Shown: positions 25,905 through 34,460, counted from the stretch's first letter. The stretch: DNA of 64,000 nucleotides from Nocardioides sambongensis (GCF_006494815.1 NZ_CP041091.1:3362501-3426500), one strand, 5' to 3'. Numbers and translations: made by a program. Notes: generated by a model not told the origin, from the letters alone.

Positions 25905-27254
25905 ATGCACCGCACCCGACGTACCCCCGCCCTGCTGGCGGCGCTGGCCGCCACCACCGGCCTGGCCCTGGCCGCCACGGCCGCACCGGGCACCGCCGCC
26001 CCGGACCGCGCGCCCGACCGGCACGGGGGTGCGCACGGGGGGACTCACGATGGCAAGCACCACGGCAAGCACGACCACGGGCACCCCGGACATCACGGGC
26101 ATCACGGACACGGCCCGCAGGAGGTGCGCTTCTCCACCTTCAACGCCTCTCTCAATCGCGGCACCGCCGGGCAGCTCGCCGCCGACCTCGCCACCCCGGA
26201 CAACACCCAGGCGGCGAACGTCGCGGAGACGATCCAGCGGGTGCGGCCCGACGTGCTGCTGGTCAACGAGTTCGACCACGACCCGGCCGCGGTCGACCTC
26301 TTCCGGGAGAACTACCTGGAGGTCGGGCACCACGGCGCACGACCGATCCGCTACCCCTACGCCTACATCGCTCCGTCCAACACCGGCGTGCCCAGCGGCC
26401 ACGACCTCGACAACGACGGTCAGATCGGCGGGGGCAACGACGCCTACGGGTTCGGCCTGTTCGAGGGCCAGTACGGAATGCTGGTCCTCTCCAGGTATCC
26501 GATCGACACCGGCGCGGTGCGGACCTTCCAGACGTTCCGCTGGGCCGACATGCCCGGCGCCCTGCTGCCCGACGACCCCGCCACCGACGCGCCCGCGGAC
26601 TGGTACTCCGAGGACGAGCTCGCGGACGTGCGCCTCTCCTCCAAGTCGCACTGGGACGTCCCGCTGCGGATCGGCCGCAAGACCGTCCACTTCCTGGTCT
26701 CCCACCCGACCCCGCCGACCTTCGACGGACCCGAGGACCGCAACGGCCTGCGCAACCACGACGAGATCCGGTTCTGGGCCGACTACGTCTCCGGGGGCCG
26801 CACGGCGTCCTACATCTACGACGACGAGGGCCGGTACGGCGGCCTGCGGCCGGGCAGCCGCTTCGTCATCGCCGGCGACCAGAACGCCGACCCGCTGGAC
26901 GGCGACTCCGTCGACGCGGCCATCGACCAGCTGCTCGACCACCGTCGGATCACCGACCCGGCCCCGCGGTCGGCCGGAGGCGCGGAGGCCGCCGACCAGG
27001 GCGGCGCCAACGACGCGCACCGGGGCGACCCCGCGCTGGACACCGCCGACTTCGCCGACAGCGCGCCGGGCAACCTGCGCGTGGACTACGTGCTGCCCTC
27101 GCGCGGCACGAAGGTCACCGGGTCGGGGATCTTCTGGCCCACCGACGACGACCCGCTCTACTACCTGACCGGCGACTACGACACCACGCAGTGGCCGGGC
27201 ACCGGGGTGCCGACCTCCGACCACCGGCAGGTCTGGGTCGACCTGCGCTACTGA
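25905..27254 (+). CDS. Secreted endonuclease/exonuclease/phosphatase-family protein with His-rich linker
   Basis: 449 residues. Signal peptide (residues 1-31) is followed by a linker with 13 His between residues 40 and 69, then an EEP (DNase I-like) domain: VRFSTFNASL (Asn), LLVNEFDHD (catalytic Glu), FVIAGDQNADPLDGD (Asp-x-Asn), TSDHRQVWVDL (final Asp-His pair). The fold cleaves phosphodiesters or phosphomonoesters with divalent metal. The His stretch may bind Zn, Cu or Ni near the cell wall. GGAGG precedes ATG 25905 and a TAGCGT box lies about 35 bp upstream. Nuclease, phytase or lipid phosphatase activity cannot be told apart. Confidence 0.85.
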   Translation: MHRTRRTPALLAALAATTGLALAATAAPGTAAPDRAPDRHGGAHGGTHDGKHHGKHDHGHPGHHGHHGHGPQEVRFSTFNASLNRGTAGQLAADLATPDNTQAANVAETIQRVRPDVLLVNEFDHDPAAVDLFRENYLEVGHHGARPIRYPYAYIAPSNTGVPSGHDLDNDGQIGGGNDAYGFGLFEGQYGMLVLSRYPIDTGAVRTFQTFRWADMPGALLPDDPATDAPADWYSEDELADVRLSSKSHWDVPLRIGRKTVHFLVSHPTPPTFDGPEDRNGLRNHDEIRFWADYVSGGRTASYIYDDEGRYGGLRPGSRFVIAGDQNADPLDGDSVDAAIDQLLDHRRITDPAPRSAGGAEAADQGGANDAHRGDPALDTADFADSAPGNLRVDYVLPSRGTKVTGSGIFWPTDDDPLYYLTGDYDTTQWPGTGVPTSDHRQVWVDLRY

Positions 27255-27260
27255 CGCCCG

Positions 27261-27303
27261 ACGGTGCCGATCGGTGTCACCAGATGACACCGACCGGCAC
27301 CGT
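27261..27303. terminator. Long hairpin between convergent genes
   Basis: 19-bp arms (27261-27279 and 27285-27303, starting ACGGTGCCGATCGGTGTCA) with one mismatch and a 5-nt loop. No T-tract, but the position between converging stop codons suggests a two-way terminator. Confidence 0.65.
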
Positions 27304-27321
27304 TGACGGGTCGTCGACGTC

Positions 27322-27945
27322 TCAGTACCAGTTCACCCGCTCCGAGTGCGCCCAGGCGCCCTCGGGGTTGCCGTACCGGGCCGCGATGTAGGCGAGCCCC
27401 CACCGGATCTGGGTCTCGGGGTTGCTCCGCCAGTCGGGACCGACCACGGCCATCTTCGTCCCCGGCAGCGACTGCGGGATGCCGTAGGCACCCGAGCTGG
27501 GGTTCTCGGCGAGGTGGTTCCAGCCGGACTCGCGGTGCCACAGCGCGTCCAGGTAGGGCCACTGGGTGCGGTCGAACCCGAAGTCCAGCATCAGCCGGTA
27601 GCCGAGTCCGCGGTTGGAGTCCGGGGCGACGTCGGTGGGCAGCAGCGTGGGCTCGGCCGAGGGCAGCCGCTGCGCGATCCGCTCGGCGGTACGACGCAGC
27701 TCCTCCAGGATCACCGCATCCGGCACCTGGGCGGCCGCGCCCGTGCGCTCCCGCCCGGTCGGGCCGGCGCTCCCGCCCGACGCGTCCGACGCGTCCGGTG
27801 AGCTCGGGTCCGGGTCGGCCGAGGTCACCGGTGCCGTCGGGGCGGCCGGCGACGCGGCCTCCTGCGCCGGGGCGCAGCCGAGGAGCGACAGGCAGGCCAG
27901 GGCCGCCGTACCGACAGCGGCACGCGCACCAGCCCCCCGCGGCAT
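27322..27945 (-). CDS. Lytic transglycosylase-like (SLT domain) lipoprotein
   Basis: 207 residues. The lipobox CLSLLGC follows a short signal peptide, so it is likely membrane-anchored outside. After a Pro/Ser/Asp-rich linker, the C-terminal domain has LWHRESGWN with the catalytic Glu, SSGAYGIPQSLPGTKM and RWGLAYIAARYGNPEGAW, the pattern of actinobacterial SLT/transglycosylase-like proteins that cut peptidoglycan glycan strands. It ends a few residues after WAHSERVNWY. Start ATG at 27945 is 4 bp after the helicase stop, so it is in the helicase operon. Confidence 0.85.
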   Translation of the reverse strand: MPRGAGARAAVGTAALACLSLLGCAPAQEAASPAAPTAPVTSADPDPSSPDASDASGGSAGPTGRERTGAAAQVPDAVILEELRRTAERIAQRLPSAEPTLLPTDVAPDSNRGLGYRLMLDFGFDRTQWPYLDALWHRESGWNHLAENPSSGAYGIPQSLPGTKMAVVGPDWRSNPETQIRWGLAYIAARYGNPEGAWAHSERVNWY

Positions 27946-27949
27946 CGGC

Positions 27950-29758
27950 TCAGTCGCGCTTCCGGTGATCGTGCTGACGGTCCCGGTCGAAGCTCTTCTT
28001 CGGGGGGCCGTAGTCCTTGGACAGCTCGATCAGTTTGCCGCTGATCCGCGTCTGCTTGAGCTTCTCCCACGCGCCGTCCGGCAGCTTCGCCGGCAGCTCG
28101 ACGACCGAGTAGTCGCCGCGGATGGTGATCCGGCCGAAGTCGCGCCGGTCCAGTCCCCCCTCGTTGGCGATGGCGCCGACGATCTGGCGGGGCTCGACCC
28201 GGTGTCGCTTCCCCACCTGGATCTTGTACGACGTCAGCGGCTGTCCTCCGCGACCCGACCGACGCTCGCCACGATCCCGGTCGCCGCGGGGTCCGCGGTC
28301 ATCGCGCGGCCCGCGGTCGTCGCGGTCGCGACGCGGACGACGCTCCGGCTCGGGCTGCGGCTCGAGCAGCAGCGGGGTGTCGCCCTGCATCACGATCGCC
28401 AGGGCGGCGGCGACGTCGACCTCGGGGACGTCGTGCTCCTTGATGTAGTGGCTGACCACGTCGCGGAAGAAGGTGATCTGCGGCGACTCGAGCGCGGCGG
28501 TGATCTGGTCGTCGAAGCGGGCCAGGCGGGTCTCGTTGACCGCCTCGATGCTGGGCAGCTGCATCTGCTCCAGGGTGGAGCGGGTGGCCCGCTCGATGTG
28601 CTTGAGGAGGTAGCGCTCACGCGGGGTGATGAACGAGATCGCGTCGCCGCTGCGCCCGGCGCGGCCGGTGCGGCCGATCCGGTGCACGTAGGCCTCGGTG
28701 TCGGTGGGGATGTCGTAGTTGACGACGTGGCTGATCCGCTCGACGTCGAGACCGCGGGCCGCGACGTCGGTGGCGACCAGGATGTCGAGCTTGCCGGACT
28801 TGAGCTGGTTGACGGTCCGCTCGCGGTTCTGCTGGGCGATGTCGCCGTTGATGGCGGCGGCGCTGACGCCGCGGGCGCGCAGCTTCTCCGCGAGGGTCTC
28901 GGTCTCGTTCTTGGTCCGGACGAAGACGATCATCGCCTCGAAGTTCTCGACCTCGAGGATCCGGGTCAGCGCGTCCACCTTCTGCGGATAGCTGACGATC
29001 AGGTAGCGCTGGCGGATGTTCTCCGCGGTGCGGGTCTTCCGCTCGATGGCCACCTCGACGGGGTCGTTGAGGTAGGTCGAGGAGAGCGCCCGGATCTGCT
29101 TGGGCATGGTGGCGGAGAAGAGCGCCACCTGCTTGTCGCTCGGGGTGTCGGCGAGGATCGTCTCGACGTCCTCGGCGAAGCCCATGTTGAGCATCTCGTC
29201 GGCCTCGTCGAGCACCAGGAAGCGCAGCTCGGTGAGGTCGAGGGTGCCCTTCTCGAGGTGGTCCATGATCCGGCCCGGGGTGCCGACGACGACATGCACG
29301 CCGCGACGCAGGGCCGACAGCTGGACGCCGTACCCCTGACCGCCGTAGACGGGGAGCACGTGGATGCCCTTGGTGTGGGCGGCGTAGGACTCGAACGCCT
29401 CGCAGACCTGGAGCGCGAGCTCACGGGTGGGGGCGAGGACGAGCGCCTGCGGGGTCTTCTGGGAGATGTCCAGCCGGTCCAGGATCGGCAGCGCGAACGC
29501 CGCCGTCTTGCCGGTGCCGGTCTGCGCGAGGCCCATCACGTCGCGGCCCTCGAGCAGGTGCGGGATGGTCTCGGCCTGGATCGCCGAAGGCGTCTCGTAG
29601 CCGACGTCGGCCAGTGCCTTGAGCACCTTCTTGCCGAGCCCGAGGTCGGCGAAGCCGGGTGCGGGCTGCTCCTGCTCGGTGGTCTCGGCGGCGTCCGCTG
29701 CGGTCGGCTCAGCGGTCGGCTCAGCGGCGGCGTCGGCCGGAGAATCGGGGGAAGTCAC
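27950..29758 (-). CDS. deaD: DEAD-box ATP-dependent RNA helicase (DeaD/CsdA-like)
   Basis: 602 residues. All helicase motifs are present: Q motif, AQTGTGKTAA (Walker A), PTRELALQV, GTPGRIMDHL, VLDEADEML (DEAD), FSATMP, IVFVRTKNET, DVAARGLDVERI and HRIGRTGRAGR. A dimerisation region follows, then an Arg/Asp/Gly-rich stretch and a C-terminal DbpA-type RNA-binding domain (YKIQVGKRHRVEPRQIVGAI). It unwinds RNA in ribosome assembly and mRNA decay. GTG at 29758 is 6 nt after a TACCGT box, so it is probably leaderless. Confidence 0.95.
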   Translation of the reverse strand: MTSPDSPADAAAEPTAEPTAADAAETTEQEQPAPGFADLGLGKKVLKALADVGYETPSAIQAETIPHLLEGRDVMGLAQTGTGKTAAFALPILDRLDISQKTPQALVLAPTRELALQVCEAFESYAAHTKGIHVLPVYGGQGYGVQLSALRRGVHVVVGTPGRIMDHLEKGTLDLTELRFLVLDEADEMLNMGFAEDVETILADTPSDKQVALFSATMPKQIRALSSTYLNDPVEVAIERKTRTAENIRQRYLIVSYPQKVDALTRILEVENFEAMIVFVRTKNETETLAEKLRARGVSAAAINGDIAQQNRERTVNQLKSGKLDILVATDVAARGLDVERISHVVNYDIPTDTEAYVHRIGRTGRAGRSGDAISFITPRERYLLKHIERATRSTLEQMQLPSIEAVNETRLARFDDQITAALESPQITFFRDVVSHYIKEHDVPEVDVAAALAIVMQGDTPLLLEPQPEPERRPRRDRDDRGPRDDRGPRGDRDRGERRSGRGGQPLTSYKIQVGKRHRVEPRQIVGAIANEGGLDRRDFGRITIRGDYSVVELPAKLPDGAWEKLKQTRISGKLIELSKDYGPPKKSFDRDRQHDHRKRD

Positions 29759-29764
29759 CGTCCA

Positions 29765-29770
29765 ACGGTA
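29765..29770 (-). promoter_or_regulatory. -10 box TACCGT of leaderless deaD transcript
   Basis: Minus-strand TACCGT ends 6 nt before the GTG of deaD. Confidence 0.5.
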
Positions 29771-29940
29771 GTCGTGACGTCCAGCACGGGAAGATTCCCC
29801 GGCGCGGTGCGCTCGCTCACGCCTCTACCACGCCGCCCGCGGCGGGCGGCGACCAGGCTCAGCGGACCTTCGGGCGGGAGGCCCTCAGCCCAGCTGGACC
29901 CCGCACGCGGCGTCGGCGTTCTCGCGCAGGCCGGGAGGTG

Positions 29941-31779
29941 TCACTCCACGGTGACCGACTTGGCCAGGTTGCGCGGCTTGTCGATGTCGAGGCCGAGGTG
30001 CAGCGCCGCGCGGTAGGCGAGCACCTGCAGCGGCACGGTCAGCAGGATCGGGTCGAGCACCCGCACCGAGCGGGGCACGTCGATCCGGAAGCAGTCGCCC
30101 TTCGCCACCCCGCCGAGGTCCACGCCCTCGTGGGTCACCACGACCAGCGGACCGCCGCGGGCGGCGATCTCGTGCAGCGCGGCGACGTTGCGCTCCACCA
30201 GCTCGTCGTCGGGGACGATCGCGACGGTCGGGACCTCGGTGGAGATCAGCGCCAGCGGACCGTGCTTGAGCTCGGAGGTCTGGTAGGCCTCGGCGTGCCG
30301 ATAGCTGATCTCCTTGAACTTCTGGGCCCCCTCCCGCGCCACCGGGTAGCCGCGGACCCGGCCGATGAAGAAGAGGCTCGCGGCCTCGGCGAGCCGCTCG
30401 GCGATCGGCGCGAGCTCGTCCTCGCGCTCGACGATCTGCTGGATCTGGTCGGGCAGCTCGCTCAGCGCGGCGATCAGCTGCTTGCCCTCGGCCAGGGACA
30501 GGTCGCGCACCCGTCCGAGCTGGAGCGCGAGCAGCGCGAAGGCCAGGAACATGTTGGTCAGCGCCTTGGTCGAGGCGACCGCGACCTCGGGGCCGGCGTG
30601 CAGATAGATGCCTCCGTCGACCTCGCGAGCGATCGCGGAGCCGACCACGTTGACCACCCCGATCACCCGGCCGCCCTTGCGCTTGATCTCCTGGATCGCG
30701 AGCAGGGTGTCGATGGTCTCGCCGGACTGGCTGACCGCGACGTAGAGCGTGTCGGGCTCGATGATCGGGTTGCGGTAGCGGAACTCGGAGGCGGCCTCCG
30801 CCTCGGCGGGGATCCGCGCCAGCTCCTCGACCAGCGCCGCCCCCATCTGGCCGACGTAGTACGCCGACCCGCAGCCCAGGATCTTGATCCGCCGGATCGC
30901 CCGCAGCTCGCGGGCGTCGAGCTCGAGGCCACCGAGGTGACTGGTGCCGAAGCGCTCGTCCAGGCGACCGCGCAGCACCCGCTCGGCCACGGCGGGCTGC
31001 TCCCGCATCTCCTTGTGCATGAAGGAGGTGGTGTCCCCGGTGTCGTAGTCGCTCGGGTCGATGTCGACCGCGGCAGCCCGGCGGTCCACGGCGGCCGGAC
31101 CGTTCGGGCTGAGCCGGTAGGTGGTGAAGCCGGCGGCGGTGACGGTCGCCATCTCGCCGTCGTCGAGGTGCGCGACGGTGGTGGTGTAGCGGACCAGGGC
31201 GGCGAGGTCGGAGGCGACGTGCATCTCCTTCTCGCCGACACCGATGATCAGCGGCGAGCCGTTGCGGGCGACCACCATCCGGTCGGGGAAGTCGGCGTGC
31301 ACGAAGGCGACGCCGTAGGTGCCCTCCACCCGTCCCAGCGCCTCGGCGACCTTCTCCTCCAGGGTCTCCGCGGTGGATGCGGCGACCAGGTGGGCCAGCA
31401 CCTCGGTGTCGGTGTCCGAGGTCAGCTCGATGCCACCGTCGACCAGCTCGGCACGCAGCGCGGCGGCGTTGTCGATGATCCCGTTGTGCACCACGGCGAC
31501 CCGGCCGTCGGTGTCGGTGTGCGGGTGGGCGTTCACGTCGTTGGCGGGGCCGTGCGTGGCCCACCGGGTGTGCCCGATGCCGGCCTTCCCGGCGAAGCGC
31601 TTCGGCAGGCTCTCGCCGAGGTCACGGACCCGCCCGGCCTTCTTGGCGACCCGGAGGCCGGTGCCGCCGACCACCGCCACGCCTGCGGAGTCGTAGCCGC
31701 GGTGCTCGAGCCGGGTGAGTCCCTCGAGCAGCAGCGGTGCTGCCTGCTGGGTGCCGATGTAGCCGACGATGCCGCACAT
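29941..31779 (-). CDS. glmS: Glutamine-fructose-6-phosphate aminotransferase (isomerizing)
   Basis: 612 residues, as in E. coli GlmS (609). It makes glucosamine-6-phosphate from fructose-6-phosphate and glutamine, the first step of UDP-GlcNAc and cell wall synthesis. MCGIVGYIG exposes the N-terminal catalytic Cys after Met removal; HTRWATHGPAND and VVHNGIIDN complete the glutaminase site. Two SIS domains follow (LGCGSAYYVGQMGA, SQSGETIDTLLAI, FIGRVRGYPVAREGAQKFKE), ending in the typical KPRNLAKSVTVE. Start ATG is set by the catalytic Cys; GAAGGAGA lies upstream. Confidence 0.97.
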   Translation of the reverse strand: MCGIVGYIGTQQAAPLLLEGLTRLEHRGYDSAGVAVVGGTGLRVAKKAGRVRDLGESLPKRFAGKAGIGHTRWATHGPANDVNAHPHTDTDGRVAVVHNGIIDNAAALRAELVDGGIELTSDTDTEVLAHLVAASTAETLEEKVAEALGRVEGTYGVAFVHADFPDRMVVARNGSPLIIGVGEKEMHVASDLAALVRYTTTVAHLDDGEMATVTAAGFTTYRLSPNGPAAVDRRAAAVDIDPSDYDTGDTTSFMHKEMREQPAVAERVLRGRLDERFGTSHLGGLELDARELRAIRRIKILGCGSAYYVGQMGAALVEELARIPAEAEAASEFRYRNPIIEPDTLYVAVSQSGETIDTLLAIQEIKRKGGRVIGVVNVVGSAIAREVDGGIYLHAGPEVAVASTKALTNMFLAFALLALQLGRVRDLSLAEGKQLIAALSELPDQIQQIVEREDELAPIAERLAEAASLFFIGRVRGYPVAREGAQKFKEISYRHAEAYQTSELKHGPLALISTEVPTVAIVPDDELVERNVAALHEIAARGGPLVVVTHEGVDLGGVAKGDCFRIDVPRSVRVLDPILLTVPLQVLAYRAALHLGLDIDKPRNLAKSVTVE

Positions 31780-31874
31780 GGAGCGTCTCCTTCGATGGTC
31801 GGACGGTGGAGCTTCGGGGTGGTTGTGCTGGTGGTTCGAGTGGGTGGTGCTCGGCGGGGCCGGGTCGGGGTCGG

Positions 31875-32138
31875 TCAGCCGTAGACCAGCCGGCGCAGCT
31901 GTCGCTCGCTGAGCTCGGGTGCCGCGACGACACGGTCGCGCAGCTCGGTGTGCAGGGTCCGGAAGATCTCCTCGTTGCGCGCGCCGTGCAGCTTGAGCTC
32001 GGCGTGGCGCCGGCGGACCAGGACGTCGACCGGCTCGGCATGGAAGGCCAGCACGTCACCGATCACCCGTTCGGCCTCCGAGGGACTGAGCCCGGTGCTG
32101 TCGACCACGTGGTCGAGCAGCTGCTGGTCGATCCGCAC
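31875..32138 (-). CDS. Small conserved-looking hypothetical protein (87 aa)
   Basis: Not recognised. Encoded from GTG 32138: helical, charged, with GLSPSEAERVIGDVLAFHAE, FVRRRH-like VDVLVRRRHAELK, ARNEEIFRTLHTEL and a conserved-looking end ELSERQLRRLVYG. It looks like a small helical DNA- or protein-binding module. The coding bias and the motif density support a real gene. A 26-bp perfect palindrome lies 36 bp upstream (32174-32199) and may control it. It is transcribed toward glmS with 95 bp between. Other upstream starts in the open frame are possible but would run through the palindrome. Confidence 0.65.
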   Translation of the reverse strand: MRIDQQLLDHVVDSTGLSPSEAERVIGDVLAFHAEPVDVLVRRRHAELKLHGARNEEIFRTLHTELRDRVVAAPELSERQLRRLVYG

Positions 32139-32173
32139 CAGGGAATCATGCGTCGATTTCCGCCGAGTGCCAA

Positions 32174-32213
32174 GTTCCTGCCCGATATCGGGCAGGAACC
32201 CGCGGAACGTTCC
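32174..32213. promoter_or_regulatory. Perfect 26-bp palindrome plus GGAACGTTCC palindrome
   Basis: Bases 32174-32199 read the same on both strands (half-site GTTCCTGCCCGAT). Four bases later GGAACGTTCC (32204-32213) is a second perfect palindrome, so GGAAC/GTTCC occurs four times in 40 bp. It sits upstream of the 87-aa ORF. The rest of 32214-32378 shows no feature. Confidence 0.6.
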
Positions 32214-32378
32214 ACCCAAGCGCGGCGAGAAGGCCGCCCGCGGCGGACGTGCGGAGCCCAGGGAGCGACTCCAGACTGGAGTGGAGGGGCGGGGTCGCCG
32301 TGAGCCTCCGGGCGTGGTCCCAGTGGAGGAGCCATCGGCGATTCGGCCCGAATTGAGGCATCCGGGTGGAGGCCGTGC

Positions 32379-32404
32379 TACTTTGGTGAACAGAAAGTGA
32401 ACAG
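32379..32404 (+). promoter_or_regulatory. Promoter with direct repeat GTGAACAG x2 (11-bp period)
   Basis: TACTTT (32379-32384) is a likely -10 box. GTGAACAG occurs at 32386-32393 and 32397-32404, spaced one helical turn, across the expected transcription start and running into the Shine-Dalgarno AGGAGG. Confidence 0.5.
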
Positions 32405-32414
32405 GAGGTGTCTC

Positions 32415-32555
32415 ATGCACGACTCTCAGACGACCCGCTCTGAAACGCCCCGCCTTGCGATGCGGTGGGTCCAGGTGACCGACGCAGGTGGCCGTACGCG
32501 CATGGAGGCGCGGTGGATCGACCCGGCGCTCGCGCGTCCGGCTCACGCCGCCTGA
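32415..32555 (+). CDS. Small protein, 46 aa, unknown function
   Basis: Reads MHDSQTTRSETPRLAMRWVQ and then a VTDAGGRTRMEARW core. AGGAGG sits 6 nt before ATG 32415 and a strong terminator begins 25 bp after the stop, so the unit promoter-SD-ORF-terminator is complete despite its size. The MRWV..TDA.GRTRMEA.W pattern looks like a conserved short domain with paired Trp. There is no signal peptide or membrane segment. It was outside the length range of usual ORF scans. Function unknown. Confidence 0.6.
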   Translation: MHDSQTTRSETPRLAMRWVQVTDAGGRTRMEARWIDPALARPAHAA

Positions 32556-32579
32556 CCCTCCGACGCGACGAAACTCTGA

Positions 32580-32612
32580 GGCCGCGGCCCGCTCCTCGAG
32601 CGGGCCGCGGCC
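32580..32612 (+). terminator. Strong hairpin terminator after the 46-aa gene
   Basis: Perfect 14-bp stem GGCCGCGGCCCGCT / AGCGGGCCGCGGCC with a 5-nt loop and a short TTCGTCGT tail. Confidence 0.8.
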
Positions 32613-32695
32613 TTCGTCGTGCCCCGACCGCGGCCGGCATCGGAAGAAAGTCGGGCGGGGCGGGAATGGATCCGCCGGGAGCTCCGTTCGGTTAG

Positions 32696-32711
32696 TTGAG
32701 ACTTCAATCAA
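32696..32711 (+). promoter_or_regulatory. MarR-like operator upstream of yceI
   Basis: TTGAGACTTCAATCAA contains the inverted repeat TTGA-N4-TCAA followed by a further TCAA half-site, 27 bp before the YceI start. This resembles MarR-family boxes (TTGA..TCAA). No MarR gene is nearby. Confidence 0.45.
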
Positions 32712-32737
32712 CCCGTCCAGCACCACGAGGAGACACC

Positions 32738-33298
32738 ATGTCCGAGACCACCACCACCGCCCTGGCCGACCTCACCGGCGACTACACCATCGACGCCGCG
32801 CACAGCCGCCTCGGCTTCGTCGCCCGCCACGCGATGGTCACCAAGGTCCGCGGCGCGTTCAAGGAGTTCGAGGGCACCGCCCACATCGACACCGCGAACC
32901 CGGCCGCGTCCTCGGTCGACCTGGTCATCAAGGCCGGCAGCATCGACACCGGCGTCGCCGACCGCGACGGCCACCTGGCCTCCGGCGACTTCTTCGACGT
33001 CGAGACCTACCCCGAGCTCCGGTTCACCTCCACCGCCGTCGAGCGCGACGGCGAGGAGTGGACGATCACCGGCGACCTGACCATCAAGGACGTCACCGGC
33101 CCGGTCACCATCATCTTCGAGGAGGGCGGCTCGGCCAAGGACCCGTTCGGCAACCTGCGCGTCGGCTTCGAGGGCGACGTCACCGTCAACCGCAAGGACT
33201 GGGGCCTGACCTGGAACGCCGCCCTGGAGACCGGCGGCTTCCTGGTCTCGGAGAAGGTCAAGCTCGAGTTCGACATCTCCGCGATCCGCAACGCCTGA
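32738..33298 (+). CDS. YceI family lipid-binding-like protein
   Basis: 186 residues. The YceI lipocalin-like barrel is clear: GDYTIDAAHSRLGFVARHAMVTKVRGAFKEF, AGSIDTGVADRDGHLASGDFFDVETYPELRF, GDLTIKDVTGPV and NRKDWGLTWN. Family members bind polyisoprenoids such as quinones. No signal peptide, so this is the cytoplasmic type common in actinobacteria. ATG at 32738 follows CGAGGAGA. A terminator follows directly, so it is monocistronic; the TTGA/TCAA element upstream suggests stress- or ligand-dependent control. Confidence 0.92.
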   Translation: MSETTTTALADLTGDYTIDAAHSRLGFVARHAMVTKVRGAFKEFEGTAHIDTANPAASSVDLVIKAGSIDTGVADRDGHLASGDFFDVETYPELRFTSTAVERDGEEWTITGDLTIKDVTGPVTIIFEEGGSAKDPFGNLRVGFEGDVTVNRKDWGLTWNAALETGGFLVSEKVKLEFDISAIRNA

Positions 33299-33308
33299 TC
33301 GCAACCGC

Positions 33309-33345
33309 AACGGCCCGGCGCGACGCGCCGGGCCGTTGCCGTTTT
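33309..33345 (+). terminator. Rho-independent terminator of yceI
   Basis: 12-bp stem AACGGCCCGGCG / CGCCGGGCCGTT with a 5-nt loop, followed by GCCGTTTTT. Confidence 0.9.
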
Positions 33346-33384
33346 TCGCGTGCATCCCGGGCCCGGCGGGAGCACACTCGCGCT

Positions 33385-34365
33385 GTGACCACCCGCACCG
33401 CACTGCCCGCCGGCCTCACCACACGCCCGCTCCACCCCGGGGACGCCCGCGCCGTCTTCGAGGTGATCGCCGACTCCGAGCGCCACGACATCGGCACCGT
33501 GGAGATCGAGGAGGCGGACATCGTCTCCGACTGGCAACGTCCCTCCCACGACCTCGCGTCGAGCTCCGTCGCGGTGCTCGACGGCGCCCGCCTGGTGGCG
33601 TTCGCCGAGCTCATCAGCACCGACCGGTACGACGCCGGCGTCCACCCGGACGCCCGGGGTCGCGGCATCGGCACCTGGTTGGCGCACTGGGTCCAGGACC
33701 TCGCCCGATCGCGGGGCGCACGGGTGATCGGGATGCCGGTCCCCGAGGACTCGCCCGGCGACCGGCTGCTGACCGGGCTCGGCTACCGGATCCGGTGGAC
33801 CAGCTGGGTGCTCCGGCTCGGCGCCGGCGAGGAGGTCGCCGCACGTCCGCTGCCGGCCGGCTACCGCCTCCGGGAGGCGGTCGAAGCGGACCGGCCCCAG
33901 ATCCACACCGTCCTCGAGGACGCCTTCCTGGAGTGGTCGCAACGCCCGCGGCAGAGCCTGGAGGACTTCGCGGCCGGCGTCTGGGAGCGGCCCGGCTTCG
34001 AGCCGTGGCACCTCCAGGTCGTCACCTGCACGGCACCGGCCGGCGATCAGGTGGCGGACACCGACCGGGCGGGCACCGAGCAGGTGGGCACCGAGCAGGT
34101 CGTCGGCGTCGCCTTCGCCTGGAACGTGGTCGACGGCGACGCCACCGACACCTACGTCGACCGGCTCGCGGTCGCCGCCGACCACCGGGACAGGGGGCTG
34201 GCGCAGGCCCTCCTGGTCGCCACCTTCGCCGAGGGGCGGCGGCGCGGTGCCACCACCAGCTCGCTGTCGACCGACTCCCGCACCGGCGCACTCTCGCTCT
34301 ACCGGAAGGTCGGCATGCGGCCCGACTCGGTGTGGCTGCACCGGGCGATCGACCTGACCCCGTGA
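33385..34365 (+). CDS. Tandem GNAT-family N-acetyltransferase
   Basis: 326 residues with two GNAT domains. The first (residues 1-155) has GVHPDARGRGIGTWLAHWVQ, the second (160-326) VDRLAVAADHRDRGLAQALLVATF; both are acetyl-CoA pyrophosphate loops (R/Q-x-x-G-x-G/A). The SLYRKVGM segment near the end is the usual beta-7 region. Such double-GNAT proteins include MshD-like mycothiol synthases and antibiotic acetyltransferases, but the substrate here is unknown. GTG at 33385 follows a CACACT box by 6 nt, suggesting a leaderless start. Confidence 0.87.
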   Translation: MTTRTALPAGLTTRPLHPGDARAVFEVIADSERHDIGTVEIEEADIVSDWQRPSHDLASSSVAVLDGARLVAFAELISTDRYDAGVHPDARGRGIGTWLAHWVQDLARSRGARVIGMPVPEDSPGDRLLTGLGYRIRWTSWVLRLGAGEEVAARPLPAGYRLREAVEADRPQIHTVLEDAFLEWSQRPRQSLEDFAAGVWERPGFEPWHLQVVTCTAPAGDQVADTDRAGTEQVGTEQVVGVAFAWNVVDGDATDTYVDRLAVAADHRDRGLAQALLVATFAEGRRRGATTSSLSTDSRTGALSLYRKVGMRPDSVWLHRAIDLTP

Positions 34366-34460
34366 CCCCGGGCGGCACCGCCCGGTCCGCGCAGCACGCT
34401 CCCGAGAGTGGCGGCCGCCGAATCGGTGACGCCACCCGACCCGCAACCACCCCGGTGGCC

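Noticed and set aside
29820..29860. tRNA or terminator between deaD and glmS
   Set aside because: Only a short CCGCCCGC/GCGGGCGG stem; no cloverleaf and no T-run. No tRNA or rRNA was recognised anywhere in the window.
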